A stretch of DNA of 64,000 bases from Qipengyuania oceanensis (GTDB lineage Bacteria; Pseudomonadota; Alphaproteobacteria; Sphingomonadales; Sphingomonadaceae): assembly GCF_009827535.1 (NCBI RefSeq), contig NZ_WTYN01000001.1, forward strand, positions 310,001-374,000, in the 5' to 3' direction. Made by a program: the position numbers and the translations under genes. The notes under the pieces are model-generated. The model was not told the origin of the DNA and made no database searches. It saw nothing but the letters and a program-made list of their open reading frames with translations. Shown piece after piece: positions 9,882 to 18,051 of the stretch; within the stretch, counting starts at the first letter, position 1, and each line of letters begins with the position of its first letter.

Positions 9882-12197
9882 CTACTTCGTCCGTTCGCCG
9901 ATTTCTGCTCGCAACCCGTCAAGCAGGCTTTGGCGGCATCGGCCACTCTCCGCTTCCTCGTCGAGAATGGCGTGAAAGGCCGCGCGCTTGTAAGAGTTAC
10001 AGACATGGTCCGCCAGCGGCGCGTCGAGGGTAGAGCAGACGATGTCGATCAATCGCTCGGCGCCGTGCAGCCGGCCCCAGAGATAATCGTTCTCGCGATA
10101 GGCCCGGCTGAAGAAAGCCCCGAAATTATAGAACTCGGTTCCCCGCAAGGTGGCGCTGGTCCCGCCTTCCCGGATCGCGCGCGCGTCTTCCGGGCTGATG
10201 CGATCGACCTTGACCGGGTCGAACTCGGTCAAACCCTCGTTACGCAGGAGCGGTAGCGTCGCGACATCGTAGAACGGGAAGCCGAGGTAGGCGAGCAGCA
10301 TCCGCCGGCGCAGGTTCTTCGGCATCTTTTCGAGCGCGGAGGACAGCATCTCCTCGGCGCGGTCGTCGACTTCGGGCAGCAGGCGCGACTGCGACAGGTG
10401 ATCGAGAACACCATGCGCATCCTCGAAAACCGCGTGGGAGAGGCCGGCGAACTCGTCGCCGAGCGGTGTCAGCCCCTCGCGCTCGAAATACATGGCAAGT
10501 ATCTCGTAAACCGTCTCGCGCGCTTCCTCGAGTGCGCTGTCGTCGATCTCCGGATCGGACTCCCATTCGCGCGCCAGCCGACGTGCCAGCAGCCGCATCC
10601 GGCGGATCCGGAAACCGATGTCGTGCGCGCGGAAGAAGTCGATCGCCTCTGCGCTCGCACCGCCCGACGGGTTGGCCAGGTCGGTCAGTCCGCGCTGGCT
10701 CAGCGCGATGCGTAACTGGCCGACGATCGGATCGGCAGTCGGCAAGGATAGTCCCGGTGCCGAAGCGTGGACGAGCCCTGCCAGGCGTTCGAGGATGCCG
10801 GTCAGCTTCGCCTGCGCATAGGAATGAAACGCGTAACCCGCCTGCTCGGCGGCAGCCTGCTGCGCCTTGTTGCGCCACGCCTTCAGCCGTTTGGGTGTCG
10901 GCCTGTCCAGGAAGAGGGTCATGCCGAACAGCTTTTCCACCGTCCGCTCGACCTCCGGCCGCAAGGCAGCGACTATCACCCGCAAACGCTCGGCTTCGCG
11001 CGATTGCTGTTCCAGCACCTCGAGATTGTCGCGGATCGGTTGTTCGCGCGGAATCGTCGAGAGCGAACCGAATATGGCCGAGAAGAACCCGACGTCTTTC
11101 TCGCGCGATTTGCCGATCGCGCCGAGCCGGTCCGGGCGCGGGTCAATGTAGATGAAGCGGCGGTCGACCTCGCGCTGGGCAGGGCGCCCGCGCAAGCCGG
11201 CGATCGCGCCGGCGAATGGCGCGTTCACCAGCACCGACCCGTCGATCAGCGCGACGTCGTCGGCCGTCTCGCGCCTGACGTGCACGGGCATGATCTTGCC
11301 GAGAAATTCGTCGCGCCCGCTCCACTCGAGCGCGTGTTCGTCGGCCAGCCTGTCGATCTCTTCCACCTTGAGCGGTGGGAATGCGCCGGGAAAACTAGCC
11401 GTCGATCGTGCTGACAGGACGAGTTCGGGAATGGCGGCGAGGCTCTGACCGCTCGCGGCAGGCGTGCGGGCCCTGAAAGCGATCGGCATGCGGTGTTCGC
11501 TCTCCTCGACCACCGGTGGGCTGTTGAGGCGCAGCAGCTCGACATAGCCGCGGAAATCCGTTGCCGTGACGAAGAGGTCGAGCGGATGGTTGGGTGGCAG
11601 TAGCGGCGATTCCGTCGGGCTTTGGGCCATTGCCACCAGTGCATCGTGGAGCATGCGCGAGAAGCCGATGCCGGAAAACGGCGGCTCGAACCATCTCCCG
11701 CGGATGAGATGCGACACCTTTCTGCGTACTTCGGACCGGGTTTCCGGGGCGACACTTTCCGAAACCGCATTGCCGGGGCGCTTGAGCAACCACCAGACGA
11801 AGGGCATCGCCCACCATTTCGACACGCGCGACCAGGGCCTGGCATCGGGATCGATCAACCGGTCGACATCGGCCATTTCCAGCCAGAGCTCGGTGACCGG
11901 CTCGAGCGATTGGCCCGAGTGGACGGCCTGTGCGAGGAACACCGCATTGATCCCGCCCGCACTTGCGCCCGTGAGGATGTCGGGGAGGATCCGCAGCCGC
12001 AGTTCGCTCTCCTGCTCGATCCGCTGGAGGAACTCGCGATATACCTGCCGAACGCCGTTGCCCGGTTCTGCGTTATCGAGAAAATCACGACTGGCGCGCG
12101 CGAGATTCCAGATCTCCTTCGTCACGCCGTGCATGTAGACGGCGAGGCTGACCCCGCCGTAGCAGACGAGCGCGATCCTGAGTTCTTTCTGCCGCAT
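9882..12197 (-). CDS. Large patatin-like phospholipase-family protein
   Basis: 771 residues from ATG at 12197 (MRQKELRIALVCYGGVSLAV); an ATG 39 nt upstream is also open. The N-terminal patatin domain has an oxyanion-type loop YGGVSLAVYMHGV, the nucleophile elbow GASAGGIN (GxSxG) and, near residue 340, the catalytic-Asp motif VALIDGSVLVNAPF. Long helical segments follow (roughly 400-771). The architecture matches the bacterial 'patatin-like protein' group of about 750 residues. Activity is presumably acyl hydrolysis of lipids; substrate unknown. It converges with dnaJ (15 nt) and diverges from radA (74 nt). Confidence 0.82.
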   Translation of the reverse strand: MRQKELRIALVCYGGVSLAVYMHGVTKEIWNLARASRDFLDNAEPGNGVRQVYREFLQRIEQESELRLRILPDILTGASAGGINAVFLAQAVHSGQSLEPVTELWLEMADVDRLIDPDARPWSRVSKWWAMPFVWWLLKRPGNAVSESVAPETRSEVRRKVSHLIRGRWFEPPFSGIGFSRMLHDALVAMAQSPTESPLLPPNHPLDLFVTATDFRGYVELLRLNSPPVVEESEHRMPIAFRARTPAASGQSLAAIPELVLSARSTASFPGAFPPLKVEEIDRLADEHALEWSGRDEFLGKIMPVHVRRETADDVALIDGSVLVNAPFAGAIAGLRGRPAQREVDRRFIYIDPRPDRLGAIGKSREKDVGFFSAIFGSLSTIPREQPIRDNLEVLEQQSREAERLRVIVAALRPEVERTVEKLFGMTLFLDRPTPKRLKAWRNKAQQAAAEQAGYAFHSYAQAKLTGILERLAGLVHASAPGLSLPTADPIVGQLRIALSQRGLTDLANPSGGASAEAIDFFRAHDIGFRIRRMRLLARRLAREWESDPEIDDSALEEARETVYEILAMYFEREGLTPLGDEFAGLSHAVFEDAHGVLDHLSQSRLLPEVDDRAEEMLSSALEKMPKNLRRRMLLAYLGFPFYDVATLPLLRNEGLTEFDPVKVDRISPEDARAIREGGTSATLRGTEFYNFGAFFSRAYRENDYLWGRLHGAERLIDIVCSTLDAPLADHVCNSYKRAAFHAILDEEAESGRCRQSLLDGLRAEIGERTK

Positions 12198-12271
12198 CCT
12201 GAAGTGGATAGTGACGGTTCCTGAGTGACAACGCAATTGCGTTCCACAAATGTTCCGGTTATTTGCCGGGG

Positions 12272-13633
12272 ATGGCCAAGACCAAACGACGCTACATCTG
12301 TGCTGCCTGCGGCGGCGTTTCGCACCGCTGGCAGGGGCAGTGCCCGGATTGCGCGGAATGGAACACGCTTACGGAGGATGCGCCGGCCAGCGTCTTTTCG
12401 ATGAAGCACGATCTGTCGAGCGGGGGGCGGGCGTTCGAGTTCGTGCCGCTCGATGCGCCGAGCGAGCCATTGGTACGCCGATCGACCGGACTGGCAGAAT
12501 TCGACCGCGCATTGGGAGGCGGGCTCGTGCCGGGAAGCGCGATCCTGATGGGCGGCGATCCGGGCATCGGCAAGTCGACCCTGTTGTTGCAGGCGGCAGC
12601 CAGCGTCGCGCAGGCTGGCGGGAAGGTCGTTTACGTAAGCGGCGAGGAAGCGGCCGCCCAGGTCCGGATGAGGGCCGACCGGCTCGGTGTCGTGAAGGCT
12701 CCGATCAGCCTCGCTTCAAGCACTTCGGTCCGCGATATCCTGACGACACTGGGCCGCGACGAACCGCCCGCTTTGCTGGTGATCGATTCGATCCAGACGA
12801 TGCATTCGGATACGATCGAGGGTGCGCCGGGCACAGTCAGCCAGGTGCGCGGCTGCGCATTCGAGCTGATCCGCTATGCCAAGGAAAGCGGATGCGCGCT
12901 GGTGCTGGTCGGGCATGTCACGAAAGATGGCAGCATTGCCGGGCCGCGCGTGCTCGAACACATGGTCGACGTCGTGATGAGCTTCGAGGGGGAGCGCAGC
13001 CACCAGTACCGCATCTTGCGCAGTCTCAAGAACAGGTTCGGCGCGGTCGACGAGATCGGGGTCTTCGCGATGGAGGGCAAGGGCCTCCAGGAAGTCGCCA
13101 ACCCCTCGATGCTGTTCCTCACGGGCCGCGACGAGCCGCTGGCGGGCAGTGCCGTGTTCCCGGCGCTGGAAGGTACCCGTCCCGTTCTCGTCGAGGTACA
13201 GGCGCTGATCGTGCGCCTGCAATCTGGCGCGACCCCGCGCCGCGCGGTCGTCGGGTGGGACAATGGCCGCCTCGCCATGTTGCTCGCGGTCCTCGAATCG
13301 CGTTGTGGCCTCAATTTCTCCACTGCCGAAGTCTATCTCAACATCGCCGGCGGTTATCGCCTGACCGACCCTGCGGCCGATCTGGCCGTCGCGGCAGCGC
13401 TGGTTTCGGCACTGGCCGACAGGCCCTTGCCCGATCGCAGCATCTGGTTCGGCGAAGTCTCGCTCGCGGGGGAAATCCGGCCGATCGCCCATGCCGGCCT
13501 GCGGCTGAAGGAGGCAGCCAAGCTCGGCTTCGAGAGGGGTTTCGGTCCATCGGACGTCAAAACCGGCTCGTCGCGGCTCGATTACGCCGGATTGCGACAA
13601 TTGCCCAATCTCGTTGACCGGGTGATGCGATAA
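12272..13633 (+). CDS. radA: DNA repair protein RadA
   Basis: 453 residues from ATG at 12272; a TTG three codons earlier is possible. An N-terminal C4 zinc finger (YICAACGG...CPDCAEWN) is followed by a RecA-type ATPase with Walker A GGDPGIGKST, Walker B LLVIDSIQTM and the RadA-specific motif KNRFG. The C-terminus is a Lon-protease-like domain (VGGYRLTDPAADLAVAAAL region) without protease activity in the family. RadA promotes branch migration in recombinational repair. cvpA follows after 21 nt, probably in the same transcript. Confidence 0.96.
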   Translation: MAKTKRRYICAACGGVSHRWQGQCPDCAEWNTLTEDAPASVFSMKHDLSSGGRAFEFVPLDAPSEPLVRRSTGLAEFDRALGGGLVPGSAILMGGDPGIGKSTLLLQAAASVAQAGGKVVYVSGEEAAAQVRMRADRLGVVKAPISLASSTSVRDILTTLGRDEPPALLVIDSIQTMHSDTIEGAPGTVSQVRGCAFELIRYAKESGCALVLVGHVTKDGSIAGPRVLEHMVDVVMSFEGERSHQYRILRSLKNRFGAVDEIGVFAMEGKGLQEVANPSMLFLTGRDEPLAGSAVFPALEGTRPVLVEVQALIVRLQSGATPRRAVVGWDNGRLAMLLAVLESRCGLNFSTAEVYLNIAGGYRLTDPAADLAVAAALVSALADRPLPDRSIWFGEVSLAGEIRPIAHAGLRLKEAAKLGFERGFGPSDVKTGSSRLDYAGLRQLPNLVDRVMR

Positions 13634-13654
13634 ACCTACGTCCTTCATCGGGTT

Positions 13655-14173
13655 ATGACGGTATTCGACATCTTGGTGCTGATCGTCGTGGGGGTGGCTG
13701 CCGTGGGCGGCTTCATGCGCGGGTTCGTGCAGGAAATCCTCTCGATCGCGGCGTGGATTCTCGCGGTGTTCGCGATCCACTACCTGCATACTCCGCTGAC
13801 CGAGGCGCTGCGCAACGTCTACGATGCGGAGCCGGCAACCTCCTTGCTCGGCCTCGTGCTGCTTCTGTTGATCCCTTATGCGGGGATGAAGCTCATCGCC
13901 GGTCGCTTCGGCAACGCGTCGGGGGCAAGCATTCTCGGCCCGATCGACCGCGTCCTCGGCTTCGGGTTCGGCGCGCTCAAGGGTGCGCTGATCGTCGTGG
14001 TCGGTTTTGCAGTCATCGTTCTCGGCTATGATACCGCCTGGGGCTACAAGGGCCGACCGGACTGGATCACGCAGGCGCGGACCTATCCGATCGTCAACGC
14101 CTCGGTGAACGAGATGGTCCAGATGATCGCCGAACGGCGCGCCAGCCTGCGCCGCGAAGCCGAAGAAGGCTGA
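13655..14173 (+). CDS. cvpA: CvpA family inner-membrane protein
   Basis: 172 residues with about four membrane segments, starting MTVFDILVLIVVGVAAVGGF and with the family's GFVQEILSIAAWI. Members were first tied to colicin V production in E. coli and to envelope homeostasis; the biochemical role is unclear. The last bases overlap the start of the next gene (TGATG), which shows translational coupling. The C-terminal tail is charged and cytoplasmic. Confidence 0.88.
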   Translation: MTVFDILVLIVVGVAAVGGFMRGFVQEILSIAAWILAVFAIHYLHTPLTEALRNVYDAEPATSLLGLVLLLLIPYAGMKLIAGRFGNASGASILGPIDRVLGFGFGALKGALIVVVGFAVIVLGYDTAWGYKGRPDWITQARTYPIVNASVNEMVQMIAERRASLRREAEEG

Positions 14174-14598
14174 TGCCCGCAGGCGAGCGCGAGAAGCTCT
14201 ACTCGCTGGACTTGCTCGGCCTGGCGGTGCGTCTTTCCCAGTATCCGTTTCACAAGGACTGGTCGCTGGTCGGCGAAGCCCGCTCGCGCACCTGCGGCAG
14301 CGTTGTGCAATGCTGCATCCAGGCGGAGTCCGACCGGATCGTCGCCCTCGGATTGCAGGTTTCGGCCTGTGCCGTGGGACAGGCCGCGGCAGCGATTTTT
14401 GCCGCCCACGCCGAGGGATACGGCGTGGCCGAACTCGCGCGCACCGAAGGCCAGTTGGAAGCCTGGCTCGCAGGGGGCGGGACGCTGCCGAACTGGCCGG
14501 AGATCGAGAAACTGCAACCGGCTCTGCCGTTTCCTGCACGCCACCGCGCCATCCTGTTGCCGTGGACGGCCGCGATGCGTGCGCTTTCCAAGGCCTGA
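14173..14598 (+). CDS. NifU/IscU-like iron-sulfur cluster scaffold protein
   Basis: 141 residues. The pattern follows the IscU fold: SRTCGSVVQCCIQ near residue 38, then VSACAVGQAAAAIFAAH with the second cysteine region. Canonical IscU has three cysteines and an Asp; here CG...CC and SAC are visible, while the C-terminal cysteine is absent (end: ARHRAILLPWTAAMRALSKA). Such proteins are often annotated in sphingomonads as Fe-S scaffold. It overlaps cvpA by one base. Whether it still carries a cluster is uncertain. Confidence 0.7.
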   Translation: MPAGEREKLYSLDLLGLAVRLSQYPFHKDWSLVGEARSRTCGSVVQCCIQAESDRIVALGLQVSACAVGQAAAAIFAAHAEGYGVAELARTEGQLEAWLAGGGTLPNWPEIEKLQPALPFPARHRAILLPWTAAMRALSKA

Positions 14599-14652
14599 GG
14601 CCTCGGCTAGAGCGGCAGCCACATTCATGGATTGGCCACGGGGAAGGGGATC

Positions 14653-16320
14653 ATGAGCGACAGCGCGATCGCGCAGCATCAGCCAAGCGACAAGGAAGTG
14701 CGACTCGTCATTGCCGCTTCCTCGGCAGGCACGATCTTCGAATGGTACGATTTCTTTATCTACGGCACGCTCGCGGCGCTGATCGGAGCGGCCTTTTTCC
14801 CGAGCGACAATGAAACCCTGCAGACGCTGCTGGTCTGGGCCGGCTTTGCGGTCGGCTTCGGGTTCAGGCCGCTGGGTGCAATCCTGTTCGGCTTCCTGGG
14901 CGATCGCCTGGGCCGCAAGTACACGTTCCTCGTCACCGTCACGTTGATGGGCATCGCGACCGCCGGTGTCGGCCTAATCCCGAGTGCCGCGAGCATCGGC
15001 ATTGCCGCTCCGATCATCGTGATCGGTTTGCGCATCCTGCAAGGCCTTGCGCTGGGCGGCGAATACGGCGGCGCGGCGATCTATGTCGCCGAACATGCGC
15101 CGCCGGAGAAGCGCGGATTCTACACCAGTTTCATCCAGGCGAGCGTGGTCGGCGGCTTCGTGCTGAGCATCATCGTGGTGCTGCTGTGTCGTTCCTTGAT
15201 ACCGCCGGACGATTTCGCCGCCTGGGGCTGGCGCGTGCCATTTCTGGTCTCGATAATCCTTCTCGTGATCTCGCTGTGGATGCGGCTGAAACTGTCGGAA
15301 AGCCCGGTCTTCAAGGCGATGAAGGAAGCCGGGGAAACCGCGCACAACCCCTTCGTCGAGAGTTTCACCTACCCCGGCAACAAGAAGCGCATATTCGTTG
15401 CGCTGTTCGGCGTCACCGGCGTGCTGACGACGATCTGGTATACGGCGTTCTTCTCCGGAATGAGCTTCCTGCGCGGTCCGATGCGAATGGACGACCAGCT
15501 GGTCGAGATCGTGTTGCTGATTGCCGGGACTATCTCGATGAGTTTCTATCTCCTGGTCGGGAAATGGTCCGACCGGGTCGGGCGCCGCAAACCCATCATC
15601 ATCGGCGCGCTCGCTTCGCTCGCCCTGCTTTTCCCTGTGTTCTGGGGCATGGGCAGCCTTGCCAATCCCGGGCTGGCGCGCAGCTCGGCGGAAGCGCCGG
15701 TGGTCGTCGAGGGAGCAGAATGCACCTACGACCCGTTTGCCGAGAAACAATCGACCCAATGCGGCCGGATGCTGGCCGACCTGACCGCGCTCGGCGTCTC
15801 CTACTCGATCGACCGCAATGCCTGCGGCCCACTCGATGAATGCGCAGCGGGCGCATGGTCGATCGGTGACCAGACCTACATCTACGACGGGCTGGACGAC
15901 GCGCAACGCAAGGCCGACGTGAAAGCCAAGCTGGAAGCCGCCGGTTACGATTTCGCCGACCAGACGCCGCCGCTGGGCAGTATAATCGGCATCATCGGCC
16001 TGCTGTGCGTCCTGGGCATGCTCTCGGCGCTGACTTACGGTTCGGTCGCGGCGCTGCTGAGCGAGATGTTCCCGCCTCGCATCCGCTATAGTTCGATGTC
16101 GATCCCCTATCACATCGGCGCAGGCTACCTCGGTGGCTTCCTGCCTCTCATCGCGAGCTACATCGTCGCGACGACCGGCAATGCCTATTCCGGCTTGTGG
16201 TACACCTGGGTGGTCGTGGCATTCGGGGTCGTGATCGCATGGTGGGGGCTTCCGTCCGGCCCGCCGCGCGATTTCGCGGACAGTCACGACGATCCGCCGG
16301 TCTCGCCGGCGATGCCCTGA
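14653..16320 (+). CDS. MHS-family (ProP/ShiA-like) MFS transporter with a large Cys-containing loop
   Basis: 555 residues from ATG at 14653, with GGGGAAGGGGA just upstream. Early TIFEWYDFFIYGTLAALIG and GDRLGRKYTFLVTVTLMG are hallmarks of the metabolite:H+ symporter group, followed by GGEYGGAAIYVAEHAP. Twelve membrane segments are expected. Residues about 341-442 form a long hydrophilic insert between late membrane segments, with four cysteines (357, 370, 391, 397) that might form disulfides outside the cell. Substrate unknown; relatives carry osmolytes, shikimate, citrate or ketoglutarate. alr starts 5 nt after the stop. Confidence 0.85.
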   Translation: MSDSAIAQHQPSDKEVRLVIAASSAGTIFEWYDFFIYGTLAALIGAAFFPSDNETLQTLLVWAGFAVGFGFRPLGAILFGFLGDRLGRKYTFLVTVTLMGIATAGVGLIPSAASIGIAAPIIVIGLRILQGLALGGEYGGAAIYVAEHAPPEKRGFYTSFIQASVVGGFVLSIIVVLLCRSLIPPDDFAAWGWRVPFLVSIILLVISLWMRLKLSESPVFKAMKEAGETAHNPFVESFTYPGNKKRIFVALFGVTGVLTTIWYTAFFSGMSFLRGPMRMDDQLVEIVLLIAGTISMSFYLLVGKWSDRVGRRKPIIIGALASLALLFPVFWGMGSLANPGLARSSAEAPVVVEGAECTYDPFAEKQSTQCGRMLADLTALGVSYSIDRNACGPLDECAAGAWSIGDQTYIYDGLDDAQRKADVKAKLEAAGYDFADQTPPLGSIIGIIGLLCVLGMLSALTYGSVAALLSEMFPPRIRYSSMSIPYHIGAGYLGGFLPLIASYIVATTGNAYSGLWYTWVVVAFGVVIAWWGLPSGPPRDFADSHDDPPVSPAMP

Positions 16321-16325
16321 GCATC

Positions 16326-17363
16326 ATGGCGCCACTGCCTCCGGCGACATTGCGGCTGAGCGTCGACACCGACGCCCTTGCGCATAACTGGCGCGCTCTC
16401 GACACCATGTCGGGAAGCGCGGAAGCCGGTGCCGCGATCAAGGCCGATGCCTATGGGTTGGGCGTGGCGACCTGCTTGCCCGCTCTGCGCGATGCTGGCG
16501 CGCGTGCCTTCTTCGTGGCGCACTGGTCCGAGGTACCCGAAGCGATCGCGCATGTTCCGGCAGGCCAGGTGTCGGTGCTGCACGGCCCGTCGAACGCGCA
16601 GGATGCCGCGTTTGCACGTGCCACCGGGGTCAAGCCGGTCATCAACTCGCTCGCACAGGCGCGGCTGTGGATCGATACCGGCGCAGGTGCGTGCGACCTG
16701 ATGGTCGATACCGGGATCAACCGGTTGGGGCTCTCGATGCACGAGATCGGCGATGCCGCCGTAGCGCAGCTCGAAATCGACACGCTGATGTCGCATCTCG
16801 CCTGCGCCGATGAAGACAGCGCCATGAACGCAGGCCAGCTTGTCCGCTTCCGTGAAGCCGTCGCCGCGATTCCGGCGAGGCGGCTGAGCCTGGCGAACAG
16901 CGCCGGGATCGCGCTGGGGCCGGACTATCATTTCGACGTGACCCGGCCCGGCCTGTCGCTCTACGGCGGAATCCAGCGCCGCGAGCACGAGGGCGTTATC
17001 CGGCAGGTCGCGCAGCTGCAGGCAGCCTTGATCCAGACACGCGAGATCGCTGCGGGCGAAAGCGTCGGCTACAATGCGACCTTCACTGCAAGCAAGCCCA
17101 TGCGGATTGCAGTCGTCTGCCTCGGCTATGCGGACGGTTTCCTCCGCTCGTGGAACGGGGCATCGCTGGCTTTCGGCAGCGCACGACTTCCCATTCTGGG
17201 GAAGGTGAGCATGGACATGGTGGTCGTCGATCTGACCGCAGCGCCGGACCTGAAAGAAGGGGACTGGGTCGATGTGCCTTATAATCTGCGCAACGCTGCA
17301 GAGCACACCGGTCTATCGCAATACGAACTGCTGACGGTGCTCGGGAAACGATGGCAGCGTTGA
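16326..17363 (+). CDS. alr: Alanine racemase
   Basis: 345 residues. The pyridoxal-phosphate lysine is K39 in AAIKADAYGLG, the second catalytic base is Y249 in SVGYNATFTA, and LSLYGG and GKVSMDMVVVDLT are further conserved blocks. It makes D-alanine for peptidoglycan. ATG at 16326 lies 5 nt after the transporter stop, so the two may be co-transcribed. Slightly shorter than E. coli Alr but with all catalytic parts. Confidence 0.93.
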   Translation: MAPLPPATLRLSVDTDALAHNWRALDTMSGSAEAGAAIKADAYGLGVATCLPALRDAGARAFFVAHWSEVPEAIAHVPAGQVSVLHGPSNAQDAAFARATGVKPVINSLAQARLWIDTGAGACDLMVDTGINRLGLSMHEIGDAAVAQLEIDTLMSHLACADEDSAMNAGQLVRFREAVAAIPARRLSLANSAGIALGPDYHFDVTRPGLSLYGGIQRREHEGVIRQVAQLQAALIQTREIAAGESVGYNATFTASKPMRIAVVCLGYADGFLRSWNGASLAFGSARLPILGKVSMDMVVVDLTAAPDLKEGDWVDVPYNLRNAAEHTGLSQYELLTVLGKRWQR

Positions 17364-17396
17364 TCGGGCCACGCTTGACCTAGGCGTTATGTTGCA

Positions 17397-17434
17397 CTGC
17401 ACATTGTGCAGGTGCTAAGGTGCAGCATTACTGC
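17397..17434 (+). promoter_or_regulatory. Palindromic sites in front of phaR (probable PhaR autoregulatory operators)
   Basis: Two inverted repeats: CTGCAC-ATT-GTGCAG at 17397-17411 and GCAG-CATTA-CTGC at 17422-17434. GTGCAG also recurs directly at 17406 and 17420. PhaR proteins of other alphaproteobacteria bind CTGC/GCAG-type palindromes at phasin and phaR promoters. A possible promoter (TTGCAC 17392-17397, 17 nt, CTAAGG 17415-17420) would overlap both sites, which suits repression. The promoter is a weak match. Confidence 0.6.
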
Positions 17435-17454
17435 CTTTTCGGGAAAGGTCCTTC

Positions 17455-18003
17455 ATGGCCAAACGCAAAGCGGATGACGGGTCGCCGACCATCATCAAGA
17501 AATACGCCAACCGTCGTCTCTACAACACGGGCTCTTCGAGCTACATCACGCTCGACGATCTGGCCGCGATGACGCGCGAGAACGTCGACTTCCAGGTGGT
17601 CGATGCGAAATCGGGCGAGGACATCACCCACTCGATCCTCACGCAGATCATCATGGAGGAAGAAGAGAAGGGCGAGCAGATGCTTCCCGTCAGCTTCCTG
17701 CGCCAGCTCATCGGCATGTACGGCAATTCGATGCAGGCGCTGATGCCCAGCTATCTCGAGGCATCGATGGAAAACTTCCGCGCCAACCAGACGAAGCTGC
17801 GCGATGCCTTCGAGAAGGGCATCGCCGCCAACCCGATCGCCAAGATCGCCGAGACCAACATCGCGATGATGCGCGCCGCGAGCGAAGCCTTCCTGCCCAA
17901 GACCGGCTCGCCAAGGAAGTCGGCCGCCGCCGAGGACGAACTGGCAGCGATGCGCGAACAGATGGCGCAGATGCAGAAAAAGCTCGACGAGCTGTCCAAG
18001 TAA
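17455..18003 (+). CDS. phaR: Polyhydroxyalkanoate synthesis repressor PhaR
   Basis: 182 residues. The N-terminal DNA-binding domain contains TIIKKYANRRLYNTGSSSYI and LDDLAAMTRENVDFQVVDAK, the hallmark of PhaR; the accessory domain follows (ILTQIIMEEEEKGEQMLPVS). The C-terminal ~30 residues form a coiled coil (EDELAAMREQMAQMQKKLDE). PhaR senses polyhydroxybutyrate granules and represses phasin genes and itself. The inverted repeats 20-58 nt upstream support autoregulation. No pha synthase genes are in this window. Confidence 0.95.
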   Translation: MAKRKADDGSPTIIKKYANRRLYNTGSSSYITLDDLAAMTRENVDFQVVDAKSGEDITHSILTQIIMEEEEKGEQMLPVSFLRQLIGMYGNSMQALMPSYLEASMENFRANQTKLRDAFEKGIAANPIAKIAETNIAMMRAASEAFLPKTGSPRKSAAAEDELAAMREQMAQMQKKLDELSK

Positions 18004-18009
18004 TTTACC

Positions 18010-18033
18010 GGCGGGCGCGACCCGCCATCTTTT
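18010..18033 (+). terminator. Rho-independent terminator after phaR
   Basis: GGCGGG (18010-18015) pairs with CCCGCC (18021-18026) around a CGCGA loop, followed by ATCTTTT. It starts 7 nt after the phaR stop and separates phaR from proS. Confidence 0.7.
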
Positions 18034-18051
18034 CCAGGAATATCATCTCCC

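Noticed and set aside
9882-12197. Patatin effector of a CBASS-type defence system
   Set aside because: No nucleotidyltransferase, ubiquitin-like or other defence genes nearby; neighbours are dnaJ and radA.
12716-14539. Long minus-strand frame across radA, cvpA and the IscU-like gene
   Set aside because: Antisense shadow; low-complexity Arg-rich translation without homology features.
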